The notes under the pieces were generated by a model. That model saw only the letters and a program-made list of their open reading frames with translations, made no database searches and had not been told where the DNA came from. From the NCBI GenBank assembly GCA_029258375.1, contig JARHZA010000002.1, positions 191,001 through 255,000 on the forward strand: 64,000 nt of DNA. Reading direction: 5' to 3'. Numbering within the stretch: position 1 is the stretch's first letter; the number at the start of each line of letters is the position of its first letter. Shown here one piece after another: positions 26,154-35,440 of the stretch. The position numbers and the translations under genes are program-made. Source of the DNA: Eubacterium sp. (lineage in GTDB: Bacteria > Bacillota > Clostridia > Oscillospirales > Acutalibacteraceae).

Positions 26154-27248
26154 ATGCCACCAATTTCGGTTTTAATTAAACCTGCTTCCAGTATGTGCAA
26201 CTTGCGTTGTAAATATTGCTTTTATGCTGATGTAACTGATTTTAGACAAGTTAAAAATTTTGGTATTATGAGCAAAGAAACTGCTGAAAACTTAATAGAC
26301 AAAGCATTTAAATTTGCAGATAAAGGCGAGCCAATTGCGTTTGCCTTTCAAGGTGGCGAGCCTCTTTTTGCCGGTCTTGATTATTTTAAACATTTTACTG
26401 AGTACGTTGTGGAAAACAACAAGAAAAATAGTCCCATATATTATAGTTTGCAAACTAATGGCACACTTGTTACTGAAGAGTGGGCAAAATTCTTTAAAGA
26501 TAATAACTTTTTAATAGGATTAAGCCTTGATGGTAACGAAAAAGACAATAAGTTTAGAGTTTCAGCAGAAAAAAATTCTACTTTTTATCGTGTTCTTCAA
26601 ACGGCTAATCTTTTTAAAGAATATAAAGTTGATTTTAATATCCTTACAGTTTTAACTGGTTACTGTGCAGAACACGGCGAAGATATTTATAAGTTCTTTA
26701 GAAGTAAAGGTTTTAAATATTTACAGTTTATTCCTTGCTTAAGACCATTTGGTGATAATAGCGAAAGTGAACTGTATATGACAGTAGAGCAGTATTCTGA
26801 GTTTCTAATTCGTGTGTTTAACATTTATGTAAAAGACTATGTAAGGGGAAATTATATAAGCATTCGCCAGTTTGATAACTGGGCTCAAATGTATGTAGGA
26901 AATAGACCAGAGCAGTGTGGAATGATGGGGCACTGTACGTTTCAGTTTGTTGCAGAAGGCAATGGAAATATCTATCCTTGCGATTTTTACTGTACAGATG
27001 AATGGTTGCTCGGTAATATAAATCAAAACTCATTTGATGATTTTGTAAATGGCAAAAAAATGAGAAGCTTTATTGAAGAGAGTTTGCCAATTCCTGATGA
27101 ATGCAAAAAATGCAAATATTATCCAATTTGCAGAGCCGGTGGATGCAAACGAACTCGTAAAGATAGAAATTATTGCGAAGCTTACAAAAAGTTCTTTTCT
27201 TCTTGTTTGCCATTGTTTAGAGTTTTCATCAATGAGCCTAAAAAGTAA
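26154..27248 (+). CDS. Anaerobic sulfatase-maturating enzyme (radical SAM, SPASM)
   Basis: A 364-aa radical-SAM enzyme that converts the sulfatase active-site Cys to formylglycine without oxygen. Cys15, Cys19 and Cys22 (CNLRCKYC) bind the SAM-cleaving 4Fe-4S cluster; AFAFQGGEPLFAG is the GGEP motif. The C-terminal SPASM domain supplies Cys for two more clusters: QCGMMGHC, IYPCDFYC, CKKCKYYPICRAGGC and YCEAY. The length is close to that of characterised maturases such as those of Clostridium. It starts 20 nt after the sulfatase stop, with AGAGGA at 26139-26144, and is the last gene before a terminator. Since the modified Cys is in an exported domain, the maturase must act during or before export. 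Confidence 0.93.
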   Translation: MPPISVLIKPASSMCNLRCKYCFYADVTDFRQVKNFGIMSKETAENLIDKAFKFADKGEPIAFAFQGGEPLFAGLDYFKHFTEYVVENNKKNSPIYYSLQTNGTLVTEEWAKFFKDNNFLIGLSLDGNEKDNKFRVSAEKNSTFYRVLQTANLFKEYKVDFNILTVLTGYCAEHGEDIYKFFRSKGFKYLQFIPCLRPFGDNSESELYMTVEQYSEFLIRVFNIYVKDYVRGNYISIRQFDNWAQMYVGNRPEQCGMMGHCTFQFVAEGNGNIYPCDFYCTDEWLLGNINQNSFDDFVNGKKMRSFIEESLPIPDECKKCKYYPICRAGGCKRTRKDRNYCEAYKKFFSSCLPLFRVFINEPKK

Positions 27249-27272
27249 AATGTAAATTTATAATGTTTTTAT

Positions 27273-27304
27273 GCACTCATAGTTTATTCTATGAGTGCTT
27301 TTTT
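27273..27304 (+). terminator. Terminator after the sulfatase operon
   Basis: Stem GCACTCATAG (27273-27282) with CTATGAGTGC (27289-27298), then T6. Confidence 0.92.
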
Positions 27305-27313
27305 GTTGTTGCT

Positions 27314-27341
27314 TATTGTATATTTAGTATAATATACAATA
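27314..27341. repeat. 10-bp perfect inverted repeat upstream of argG
   Basis: TATTGTATAT (27314-27323) and ATATACAATA (27332-27341). The half-site ATATACAATAAA recurs at 27469-27480 next to the argG start, so this may be a distal operator for looping repression. Confidence 0.5.
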
Positions 27342-27365
27342 AAATGTGTATAATATTAAAGATAA

Positions 27366-27402
27366 GCGAATAATATTTAAAAAATACGAATAAATATTCA
27401 AA
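27366..27402. promoter_or_regulatory. Two ArgR/AhrC-like boxes upstream of argG
   Basis: GCGAATAATATTTAAA (27366-27381) and ACGAATAAATATTCAAA (27386-27402) fit the palindromic TGAATA-N2-TATTCA type ARG box, the second with a clean GAATA/TATTC pair; a third candidate GTATAAATATAC is at 27463-27474. Arginine-bound ArgR would repress the cluster here. No argR gene is in the window. Confidence 0.6.
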
Positions 27403-27409
27403 ATAAGTA

Positions 27410-27438
27410 TTGACAGATATGTATATTGGATGTATAAT
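27410..27438 (+). promoter_or_regulatory. Promoter of the arginine operon
   Basis: TTGACA (27410-27415), 17-nt spacer, TATAAT (27433-27438) with upstream TG. Near-consensus strength; flanked on both sides by ArgR-like boxes. Confidence 0.88.
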
Positions 27439-27493
27439 GAGTGCATATTAAGGCAAAACACCGTATAAATATACAATAAAGGAGATAATTATT

Positions 27494-28717
27494 ATGAATA
27501 AAGAAAATATTAAAAAGGTTGTACTTGCATATTCAGGAGGACTTGATACTTCAATCATTATTCCTTGGTTAAAAGAAAATTATAATAACTGTGAAGTTAT
27601 TGCTGTTTCTGGTAACGTTGGTCAAAACGATGAACTTGAAGGCCTTGAAGAAAAGGCAATTGCAACTGGCGCATCTAAGTTATATGTGCTTGATTTAACA
27701 GACGAATATGTTGATGATTACATCATTCCAACAATGAAAGCTGGTGCTGTTTATGAAGAATATCTTCTTGGCACAAGTCACGCTCGTCCTTGCATTGCAA
27801 AAGGCTTAGTTGAAATTGCTAAAAAAGAAGGCGCAGATGCAATCGTTCACGGATGCACAGGTAAAGGTAATGACCAAGTTCGTTTTGAACTTGCAGTAAA
27901 ACACTTTGCACCAAATATGCCAATTATTGCACCATGGCGTGAATGGGATATCAAATCTCGTGAAGAAGAAATTGAATATGCTGAATCACATAATATTCCA
28001 CTTAAAATAAATCGTGAAACAAACTATTCAAAAGATAAAAACTTGTGGCACCTTTCACACGAAGGTCTTGATCTTGAAGATACAGGCAACGAACCACAGT
28101 ATGAAAAAGAAGGATTCCTTGAAATGGGAGTTTCTCCAATAATGGCACCAGATAAGCCAACCTATGTAACATTAGATTTTGAAAAAGGTGTTCCAGTTGC
28201 AATTGACGGCGAAAAGATGAGCGCAAAAGAAATCATCTTAAAGCTTAATGAACTTGGCGGTGCAAACGGAATTGGTCTTCTTGATATTGTAGAAAATCGT
28301 CTTGTTGGTATGAAATGCCGTGGCGTTTATGAAACACCAGGTGGTGCAATTCTTTATAAAGCACATAGTGTTCTTGAATCAATTTGTCTTGATAAAATGA
28401 CAATGCACGAAAAACAAAAACTTTCAATCACATTTGCCGAACTTGTTTATAACGGTCAGTGGTTTACACCACTTCGTGAAGCTCTTAGTGCTTTTGTAGA
28501 TAAAACACAAGAAAAAGTTACTGGCACAGTAAAACTTAAGTTATACAAAGGCAATATGATAAATGCTGGTGTGTGGAGTAAATATTCACTTTACAGTGAA
28601 GAAATCGCAACCTTTGGCGAAAGTGATTACGACCAAAAAGATTCAGCAGGATTCATTAACCTTTATGGTTTACCAATTAAAGTTCAAGCAATTGTAGATG
28701 AACAAAACAATAACTAA
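27494..28717 (+). CDS. argG: Argininosuccinate synthase
   Basis: Joins citrulline and aspartate using ATP, the seventh step of arginine synthesis. The 407-aa protein begins with the N-type ATP pyrophosphatase loop [18 protein letters not shown], then [17 protein letters not shown] and [15 protein letters not shown], and [12 protein letters not shown], all diagnostic of the family. Length is normal. RBS AAGGAG at 27479-27484. First gene of the cluster, under the promoter and ArgR-like boxes just upstream. Confidence 0.98.
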   Translation: MNKENIKKVVLAYSGGLDTSIIIPWLKENYNNCEVIAVSGNVGQNDELEGLEEKAIATGASKLYVLDLTDEYVDDYIIPTMKAGAVYEEYLLGTSHARPCIAKGLVEIAKKEGADAIVHGCTGKGNDQVRFELAVKHFAPNMPIIAPWREWDIKSREEEIEYAESHNIPLKINRETNYSKDKNLWHLSHEGLDLEDTGNEPQYEKEGFLEMGVSPIMAPDKPTYVTLDFEKGVPVAIDGEKMSAKEIILKLNELGGANGIGLLDIVENRLVGMKCRGVYETPGGAILYKAHSVLESICLDKMTMHEKQKLSITFAELVYNGQWFTPLREALSAFVDKTQEKVTGTVKLKLYKGNMINAGVWSKYSLYSEEIATFGESDYDQKDSAGFINLYGLPIKVQAIVDEQNNN

Positions 28718-28726
28718 ATAAAACAA

Positions 28727-28752
28727 TGTCCTGTTGAGTAATCGACAGGACA
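28727..28752 (+). terminator. Hairpin between argG and argH, possible partial terminator
   Basis: Perfect 8-bp stem TGTCCTGT (28727-28734) with ACAGGACA (28745-28752), followed only by CTTTAATT, so the T-run is weak. It may trim or reduce downstream mRNA rather than stop it. Confidence 0.5.
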
Positions 28753-28788
28753 CTTTAATTAAAAACTAAGTAACGGAGATATATTATT

Positions 28789-30165
28789 ATGGCTAAAATG
28801 TGGGCAGGACGTACAAGTGGTGTAACAGATAGTGTTGCTGATGATTTTAATTCATCTATCCACTTCGATTATAAAATGTATAAGCAAGATATTAAAGGCA
28901 GTATGGCTCACGCTTTAATGCTTGGCACACAAAACATAATCACTAAAAAAGAAGCAGAAACTCTTATTGACGGTCTTCAAACTATTCTTGATGACTTAAA
29001 TTCAGGAACTCTTGAGTTTAATATGAACTGTGAAGATATTCATATGTTTATTGAAGAAGAATTGACATCAAGACTTGGAGATGTTGGCAAAAAACTTCAT
29101 ACTGCACGTAGCCGTAATGACCAAGTAGCACTTGATCTTCGTATGTATCTTCGCGATGAAACTAACGACATTATTAACCTCACAAAAGATTTGATTCTTG
29201 CCGTTACAGAAAAAGCAGAAGAACACAAATCAACAATTTTACCGGGTTACACACATCTTCAACGTGCACAGCCAATTTCATTTGGTCATCACTTAATGGC
29301 TTATTCAATGATGCTTATTCGTGATGTAAACCGTTTAACTGATTGTGTTAAACGTATGAATGTTTCTCCTATTGGTTCTTGTGCACTTGCAGGAACAACT
29401 TATAATACGGACCGTGTTTTTGAAGCACAGCAACTTGGATTTAGCGATATCGCTATGAATAGTATTGACGGTGTTTCTGATCGTGATTTTTGCGTTGAAC
29501 TTATGAGTGATCTTTCAATCCTTATGATGCATCTTTCACGTTTTTCAGAAGAAGTAATTCTTTGGTCAAGCTGGGAATTTAAGTTCGTTGAACTTTCAGA
29601 TGCGTACACAACCGGTTCTTCAATTATGCCACAAAAGAAAAATCCTGATATGGCAGAACTTGTTCGTGGCAAAACAGGTCGTGTATATGGCGATTTAATG
29701 GCTCTTTTAACTACACTTAAAGGTTTGCCACTTGCTTATAACAAAGATATGCAAGAGGATAAAGAAAGCGTATTTGATGCAGTAGAAACAGTTAAAATGT
29801 GCCTTAAAGTGTTTGCACCAATGATTGCTACTATGAATGTATGTAAAGATAATATGAAAAAGGCAGCACAAGAAGGATTTATAAACGCAACAGATCTTGC
29901 AGATTATCTTGTAAAAAAAGGACTTCCTTTCCGTAGTGCATACAAAATATCTGGTCAAATAGTTGCAAAATGTATAAATGACGGTAAGGTACTTGAAACA
30001 TTAACTCTTGAAGAATACAAATCATTTAGTCCTCTTTTTGACAATGATTTATATGAAGATATAGATTTAAAAACTTGTGTTGAAAAACGTATTTCACAAG
30101 GTGGTACAGGCTTAGCTTCTGTTGAAAAACAAATTAAACAAACAAAGGAATTTTTAAACCAATGA
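28789..30165 (+). CDS. argH: Argininosuccinate lyase
   Basis: Splits argininosuccinate into arginine and fumarate, the last step of the pathway. The 458-aa protein shows MWAGRTSGVTDSVADDFNSS, HTARSRNDQVALDLRMYLR, GYTHLQRAQPISFGHH with the catalytic His, and the fumarase-superfamily signature TGSSIMPQKKNPD with the catalytic Ser. RBS GGAG at 28773-28776. It overlaps argC as ATGA. Confidence 0.98.
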   Translation: MAKMWAGRTSGVTDSVADDFNSSIHFDYKMYKQDIKGSMAHALMLGTQNIITKKEAETLIDGLQTILDDLNSGTLEFNMNCEDIHMFIEEELTSRLGDVGKKLHTARSRNDQVALDLRMYLRDETNDIINLTKDLILAVTEKAEEHKSTILPGYTHLQRAQPISFGHHLMAYSMMLIRDVNRLTDCVKRMNVSPIGSCALAGTTYNTDRVFEAQQLGFSDIAMNSIDGVSDRDFCVELMSDLSILMMHLSRFSEEVILWSSWEFKFVELSDAYTTGSSIMPQKKNPDMAELVRGKTGRVYGDLMALLTTLKGLPLAYNKDMQEDKESVFDAVETVKMCLKVFAPMIATMNVCKDNMKKAAQEGFINATDLADYLVKKGLPFRSAYKISGQIVAKCINDGKVLETLTLEEYKSFSPLFDNDLYEDIDLKTCVEKRISQGGTGLASVEKQIKQTKEFLNQ

Positions 30166-31085
30166 AAAAGATATATATAGACGGAAGTGCAGGCACAACC
30201 GGTTTACGTCTAAAAACAAGACTTGAAAAACGAAGCGATATAGAACTAATTGAAATACCAGAGCAGTATAGAAAAGATATAAATTTTAGAAAAACTGCAA
30301 TGGAAAAAGCAGATGCAATTGTGCTTTGTTTACCAGATAAGGCTGCAATAGAGGCAGCGGAATTTGCTCCAAAAGACACAATTTTGCTTGATACTTCAAC
30401 TGCTCATAGAACTGAAGAAGGCTGGGTTTATGGTTTGCCAGAACTTTGTGAAGAGCAAAAAGAAGCAATTAAAAATTCAAAAAGAATCGCTGTTCCAGGT
30501 TGTCATGCGTGTGGTTTTGTTACTTTGGTTTATCCACTTGTTAAAGCTGGTTTAATTGATAAAAACGAGGTTTTACATTGTTTTTCATTAACCGGTTATA
30601 GTGGTGGCGGCAAAAGTATGATTGCTGAATATGAAAGTGAAGAAAAAAGTGCACTTCTTAATGCACCACGTTTATATGGTTTATCTCAGCAACACAAGCA
30701 TTTAAAAGAAATGAAAGCTATAACTGGAATAAATGAAATTCCAATTTTTGCACCAATTGTTTCAGATTTTTATAGTGGTATGCAGGTTATGATTCCAATT
30801 GAACCTAAAAAAATAAATACAAGCATTGAAGCTATTAAAAATACATATAAAAACAAATATAATGGCAAAGTTATTAAGTTTGAAGAAAATGCAGATGAAA
30901 ATGGATTTTTGTCAGCGGCGGCATTTTCTAAAAAAGATTGTATGCAGATAACAGTTGAAGGCAATAACGACAGAGCACTTCTTATTGCAAGATATGATAA
31001 CTTAGGCAAAGGAGCATCTGGTGCAGCAGTTGAATGCTTAAACTTAGCACTTGGCATTGAAGAAACAATTGGACTTGAATTATAA
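30162..31085 (+). CDS. argC: N-acetyl-gamma-glutamyl-phosphate reductase, type 2
   Basis: Reduces N-acetylglutamyl phosphate to the semialdehyde with NADPH. At 307 aa it is the short, type 2 form: IYIDGSAGTTGLRLKTRLEKR is the NADP-binding start, LLDTSTAHR the substrate loop and VPGCHACGFV holds the catalytic Cys. The longer type 1 is commoner in Clostridia. ATG 30162 overlaps the argH stop, so the two are translationally coupled. Confidence 0.95.
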   Translation: MKKIYIDGSAGTTGLRLKTRLEKRSDIELIEIPEQYRKDINFRKTAMEKADAIVLCLPDKAAIEAAEFAPKDTILLDTSTAHRTEEGWVYGLPELCEEQKEAIKNSKRIAVPGCHACGFVTLVYPLVKAGLIDKNEVLHCFSLTGYSGGGKSMIAEYESEEKSALLNAPRLYGLSQQHKHLKEMKAITGINEIPIFAPIVSDFYSGMQVMIPIEPKKINTSIEAIKNTYKNKYNGKVIKFEENADENGFLSAAAFSKKDCMQITVEGNNDRALLIARYDNLGKGASGAAVECLNLALGIEETIGLEL

Positions 31086-31108
31086 TTTGTCAAATTAAGG
31101 AGAACAAA

Positions 31109-32320
31109 ATGAATTTTATAGATGGTGGCGTTTGCGCAGCAAATGGATTTTTAGCAAACGGTATTCATTGCGGAATACGTAAAAATAAACAGAAAAAAGA
31201 CTTGGCTTTAATTTATAGCGAAAAGCCTGCATCTGCAGCTGCAGTTTATACCATAAATGCAGTAAAAGGAGCACCGCTAAAAGTAACTAAAAAGCATTTA
31301 CAAAATGGAATAGCACAGGCAGTAATTTGTAACAGTGGTAACGCAAACACTTGCAATGCAAACGGTATTGAGATTGCTGAAGAAATGAGTGCTATTACAG
31401 CAAAAGAACTTAATATCTCAAGTGACGATATAGTTGTTGCATCTACGGGCGTAATTGGTCAACCACTTAATATTGAACCTATTGCAGCAGGTATTCCAAA
31501 ACTTGCAAAATCGCTTGGTAAAAATAGTGTTGGTGCTGCAGAAGCAATTATGACTACTGATACAAAAATAAAAGAAATTGCCGTTGAATTTAAAATAGGT
31601 GATAAAATTTGTAAAATGGGCGGAATTGCAAAGGGTTCTGGTATGATTCATCCAGATATGGCAACGATGCTTGTATTCATTACAACAGACTGTGCAATAA
31701 GTCCAAATATGCTACAAAAAGCATTGTCTGGTGATGTTAATGAAACATTTAATATGCTTAGTATTGATGGTGATACATCAACTAATGATATGGTAACTGT
31801 TCTTGCAAACGGTATGGCTCAAAACGAAGAGATAACAGAAGATGGCACTGCTTTTAATGTGTTTATGAAAGCTTTAAACACTTTAACTGTTCATTTATGC
31901 CGTTCAATCGCTGCAGATGGCGAAGGGGCAACAAAAATGCTTGAATGTAAAGTTAGTAATGCAGAAACAAAAGAAACTGCAAAAATTGTTGCAAAAAGTG
32001 TTGTTTGTTCATCATTGCTAAAGGCAGCAATGTTTGGCGCAGATGCAAACTGGGGACGAGTTCTTTGTGCTATTGGTTACAGTAAAGCAAACGTTGATGT
32101 TGATAAAATTGACGTTGCTTTTAAATCTAAAGCAGGCAGTATTTTAGTTTGCAAAAATGGAGCAGGCATTGATTTTAGCGAAGAAGTTGCAAAAACAGTG
32201 CTCAGCGAAGAAGAAATTGAAATTTTAGTTGATCTTAATAGTGGAGTTGAAGAATCAACTGCTTGGGGTTGTGATTTAACTTATGATTATGTAAGAATCA
32301 ACGGTGATTACAGGACTTAA
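31109..32320 (+). CDS. argJ: Bifunctional ornithine acetyltransferase / N-acetylglutamate synthase
   Basis: Transfers acetyl from acetylornithine to glutamate, recycling the acetyl group; many members also use acetyl-CoA. The 403-aa precursor cleaves itself at Ala-Thr in KGSGMIHPDMATML, leaving Thr186 as the nucleophile of the beta chain. NSGNANTCNANG and GDTSTNDMV are other family blocks. No argA or argE is seen here, so the cyclic acetyl pathway is in use. RBS AAGGAGA at 31098-31104. Confidence 0.97.
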   Translation: MNFIDGGVCAANGFLANGIHCGIRKNKQKKDLALIYSEKPASAAAVYTINAVKGAPLKVTKKHLQNGIAQAVICNSGNANTCNANGIEIAEEMSAITAKELNISSDDIVVASTGVIGQPLNIEPIAAGIPKLAKSLGKNSVGAAEAIMTTDTKIKEIAVEFKIGDKICKMGGIAKGSGMIHPDMATMLVFITTDCAISPNMLQKALSGDVNETFNMLSIDGDTSTNDMVTVLANGMAQNEEITEDGTAFNVFMKALNTLTVHLCRSIAADGEGATKMLECKVSNAETKETAKIVAKSVVCSSLLKAAMFGADANWGRVLCAIGYSKANVDVDKIDVAFKSKAGSILVCKNGAGIDFSEEVAKTVLSEEEIEILVDLNSGVEESTAWGCDLTYDYVRINGDYRT

Positions 32321-32336
32321 TAAGGGGGAAAATACG

Positions 32337-33203
32337 ATGAGAATTTGTAATGCAGATAGGGCAGAGGTTTTAGTTCAGGCACTACCTTACATTCAACAAT
32401 ACAGTGGCAAAATAGTTGTAATTAAATATGGTGGCAACGCAATGCTAAATAAAGAATTGCAAGATTCTGTAATGAGAGACATAGTTTTAATGTCACTTGT
32501 TGGAATTAAAGTTGTATTAGTTCACGGCGGTGGTCCTGAAATCACAAGCCTTCTTGAAAAAATGGGCAAAAAAACAAAGTTTGTAGACGGTTTACGTGTT
32601 ACTGATGAAGAAACAGTTCAAGTAGCTCAAATGGTGCTTGCAGGTAAAATTAGCAAAAATTTAGTTAACTTGCTTGAAACCGTTGGGGGCAAGGCAATGG
32701 GACTTTCTGGTGTAGATGGTCATATGATTAAAGCAGAACAAAAAGACAAGCGTTTGGGATTTGTTGGCGATATTACAGATATCAATGCAGAACCAATTCT
32801 TGATGTTCTTGAAAAAGGATATATTCCAGTTGTTTCAACAGTTGGTTGTGATGATGAGGGAAATATCTACAATATAAATGCTGATACAGCAGCTGCTAAA
32901 ATTGCCGGCGAATTAAAGGCAGAAAGTTTAATTGCTTTAACAGATATTTGTGGAATTTTAAAAGATGAAAATGATAAAACCACTCTTATTTCACAAATTA
33001 CAACTAACAAAGCAATTGAACTTATTGAAAACGGAATCGTAAAAGGTGGAATGATTCCAAAAGTTGAGTGTTGTGTAAATGCAATTAAATGGGGTGTTCA
33101 AAAAGTATTTATTCTTGATGGCACTATACCTCACGCAATTTTAATGGAAACTTTCACTAACGAAGGTGTAGGCACAATGTTTATTAAAGGAGGTTCAGTA
33201 TGA
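32337..33203 (+). CDS. argB: Acetylglutamate kinase
   Basis: Phosphorylates N-acetylglutamate, usually the arginine-inhibited step. The 288-aa protein contains VVIKYGGNAML (ATP site Lys), VLVHGGGPEITSLLEKMG (substrate-binding glycines) and INADTAAAKIAGELKAE. An N-terminal helix (AEVLVQALPYIQQYSG) is present, as in hexameric arginine-sensitive kinases. ATG 32337 is chosen because AAGGGGG lies at 32322-32328; an upstream in-frame start at 32304 would overlap argJ. Confidence 0.97.
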   Translation: MRICNADRAEVLVQALPYIQQYSGKIVVIKYGGNAMLNKELQDSVMRDIVLMSLVGIKVVLVHGGGPEITSLLEKMGKKTKFVDGLRVTDEETVQVAQMVLAGKISKNLVNLLETVGGKAMGLSGVDGHMIKAEQKDKRLGFVGDITDINAEPILDVLEKGYIPVVSTVGCDDEGNIYNINADTAAAKIAGELKAESLIALTDICGILKDENDKTTLISQITTNKAIELIENGIVKGGMIPKVECCVNAIKWGVQKVFILDGTIPHAILMETFTNEGVGTMFIKGGSV

Positions 33204-34369
33204 CACAAATAAAAGAATGGGATAGCAAATATGTTGCACATACTTATGGCAGATTTCCTATTTCAATTGTTGAGGGAAAAGGCTCAATATTAAAAGATGA
33301 AAATGGAAAAGAGTATATAGATTTAGGCAGTGGAATTGCAGTTAATACTTTTGGTGCAGCTGATGATGCTTGGATAAACGCAGTAAATACTCAAATGCAA
33401 AAACTTTCCCATGCTTCAAATTTGTATTATACAGAGCCTTGTGCTAAACTTGCTAAAATTCTTTGTGAACGCACAGGTATGAAAAAAGTATTTTTTTCAA
33501 ACTCAGGTGCAGAATCAAATGAATGTGCAATAAAGGCGGCAAGAAAATACGCAGCCGAAAAAATTGGTGAAGACAATTATTACATAATTACTTTAAAAGG
33601 CAGTTTTCACGGCAGAACAATAACAACTTTATCAGCAACAGGGCAAGATGTTTTTCATACTCAATTTCAGCCGTTAACAAGTGGCTTTTTATATGCTGAG
33701 CCAAATAACGTTGATGATATTGAAAAACTTTTAAATGAATACCCATGTGCTGCTGTAATGCTTGAGCCGATTCAGGGCGAGGGTGGAGTAAATGCTCTTG
33801 ATTTTGATTATTTAAAAGCAGTTGAAGAACTCGTTAAAGAACACAATGCGTTACTTATTGTTGATGAAGTTCAAAGTGGTAACGGCAGAAGTGGCAAATT
33901 TTTTGCCTATATGAATAGTGGTATTCATCCTGATATTATCACTACTGCAAAAGGGTTAGGTGGTGGACTTCCAATAGGTGCAACTTTATTTAATGAAAAA
34001 ATGGCAGAAGTTTACCAGCCTGGTGATCATGGCTCAACTTTTGGTGGCAACCCAGTTTGTTGTGCCGGTGCAATTAGTGTAGTTGAAAGACTTGATGATG
34101 ATTTTTTAAATGAAGTAGAGAAAAAAGCAGATTTCATTTGGAACAGTTTAGAAACTGCTAAAGGAATAAAATCTATTAGTGGTCTTGGACTTATGATAGG
34201 AATTGAAACACAGCGTGATTCAAACGAAGTCCTTAATGAATGTATGGAAAAAGGTGTTCTTGTGCTAAAGGCAAAAAACAAAATACGTTTGTTACCACCA
34301 TTAAATATTCCTAATAATGAACTCAAAAAAGCAATTGAAATTTTAAAAAATGCTTGTGCAAAAGCATAA
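33200..34369 (+). CDS. argD: Acetylornithine aminotransferase
   Basis: PLP-dependent transaminase making N-acetylornithine from the semialdehyde and glutamate. The 389-aa protein shows SNSGAESNECAIKAARKYA, FHGRTITTLSATG, LIVDEVQSGNGRSG, and the PLP Lys in TTAKGLGGGLPIGA. ATG 33200 overlaps the argB stop as ATGA. A lysine or succinyl-ornithine role is possible for the family but the arg context favours ArgD. Confidence 0.96.
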   Translation: MTQIKEWDSKYVAHTYGRFPISIVEGKGSILKDENGKEYIDLGSGIAVNTFGAADDAWINAVNTQMQKLSHASNLYYTEPCAKLAKILCERTGMKKVFFSNSGAESNECAIKAARKYAAEKIGEDNYYIITLKGSFHGRTITTLSATGQDVFHTQFQPLTSGFLYAEPNNVDDIEKLLNEYPCAAVMLEPIQGEGGVNALDFDYLKAVEELVKEHNALLIVDEVQSGNGRSGKFFAYMNSGIHPDIITTAKGLGGGLPIGATLFNEKMAEVYQPGDHGSTFGGNPVCCAGAISVVERLDDDFLNEVEKKADFIWNSLETAKGIKSISGLGLMIGIETQRDSNEVLNECMEKGVLVLKAKNKIRLLPPLNIPNNELKKAIEILKNACAKA

Positions 34370-34408
34370 TTAAAGGCATTTAACCATAAATAATAAGGAG
34401 AAAACAAG

Positions 34409-35392
34409 ATGAATTTTAAAGGTAAAAGTTTCTTAAAACTTCTTGACTTCACACCTGAAGAAATTTCATATTTCATAGAATTAGCAGAAGATTTTAAGAA
34501 AAAGAAAAAAGAGGGAATCCCTCATAAAATGTTTGAAAATAAAAATATTGCGTTAATTTTTGAAAAGACAAGCACAAGAACTCGTTGCAGTTTCGAAGTT
34601 GCAGCTGCAGATTTGGGAATACATCCTGTTTACCTTGATCCAAAAAGTTCTCAAATAGGTAAAAAGGAAACTATTAAAGACACTGCTCGTGTTGTTGGTA
34701 GAATGTTTGATGGTATTGAATACCGTGGATTTGAGCAAGAAATTGTTGAAGAACTTGCAAAATATGCAGGTGTTCCTGTTTGGAATGGTCTTACAAACGA
34801 ATTTCATCCAACTCAAATTCTTGCAGACTTTATGACAATTAAAGAACATTTTGGAAAACTTAGTGGAATTAAACTTGTTTATATGGGCGATGCACGTTAC
34901 AATATGGGTAATTCTTTAATGGTTGGTTGCGCTAAAATGGGTATGCACTTTGTTGCTTGTGCTCCTAAAAAGTATTTTCCTAACGAGGAGCTTATAAGTA
35001 CTTGTCAAGAAATTGCAAAAGAAACTGGTGCAGTTCTTGAGTTTGTTGAAGATCCACTTGAAGCAACTAAAAACGCAGATGTTGTTTATACAGATGTTTG
35101 GGTTTCAATGGGCGAACCTGACTCCGTTTGGAAAGAACGTATTGAGGACTTAATGCCTTATCAAGTTAATAAGAAGATTATGGATAACGCAGGAAGTCAG
35201 TGCAAATTTATGCACTGTTTGCCAGCTTTTCACAATACCGATACAGAAATTGGTAAAGATATTTTTGATAAATTTGGAATTTCAGCAATGGAAGTTACAG
35301 AAGAAGTTTTTGAAAGTGAGCAGTCAATTGTTTTCGATGAATCTGAAAACAGAATGCACACTATTAAAGCAGTTATGGCAGCAACTCTTTAA
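34409..35392 (+). CDS. argF: Ornithine carbamoyltransferase
   Basis: Makes citrulline from ornithine and carbamoyl phosphate. The 327-aa protein has the carbamoyl-phosphate motif [32 protein letters not shown], the ornithine-side [11 protein letters not shown] and the catalytic-Cys motif [13 protein letters not shown]. Starting with argG, genes argG-H-C-J-B-D-F encode the whole route from glutamate except carbamoyl phosphate synthetase. RBS AAGGAG at 34394-34399. A terminator follows. Confidence 0.97.
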   Translation: MNFKGKSFLKLLDFTPEEISYFIELAEDFKKKKKEGIPHKMFENKNIALIFEKTSTRTRCSFEVAAADLGIHPVYLDPKSSQIGKKETIKDTARVVGRMFDGIEYRGFEQEIVEELAKYAGVPVWNGLTNEFHPTQILADFMTIKEHFGKLSGIKLVYMGDARYNMGNSLMVGCAKMGMHFVACAPKKYFPNEELISTCQEIAKETGAVLEFVEDPLEATKNADVVYTDVWVSMGEPDSVWKERIEDLMPYQVNKKIMDNAGSQCKFMHCLPAFHNTDTEIGKDIFDKFGISAMEVTEEVFESEQSIVFDESENRMHTIKAVMAATL

Positions 35393-35404
35393 TAAAAAAT
35401 TAAA

Positions 35405-35436
35405 AGACGGTAAGTTATAAACTTACCGTCTTTTTT
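35405..35436. terminator. Terminator after argF
   Basis: Perfect 11-bp stem AGACGGTAAGT (35405-35415) with ACTTACCGTCT (35421-35431), then T-run; flanking A-run suggests it also serves the convergent yfbR gene. Confidence 0.92.
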
Positions 35437-35440
35437 ATGT

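Noticed and set aside
34027..34476. Minus-strand ORF of 149 codons
   Set aside because: Opposes argD and the argF start; no support from RBS or motifs.
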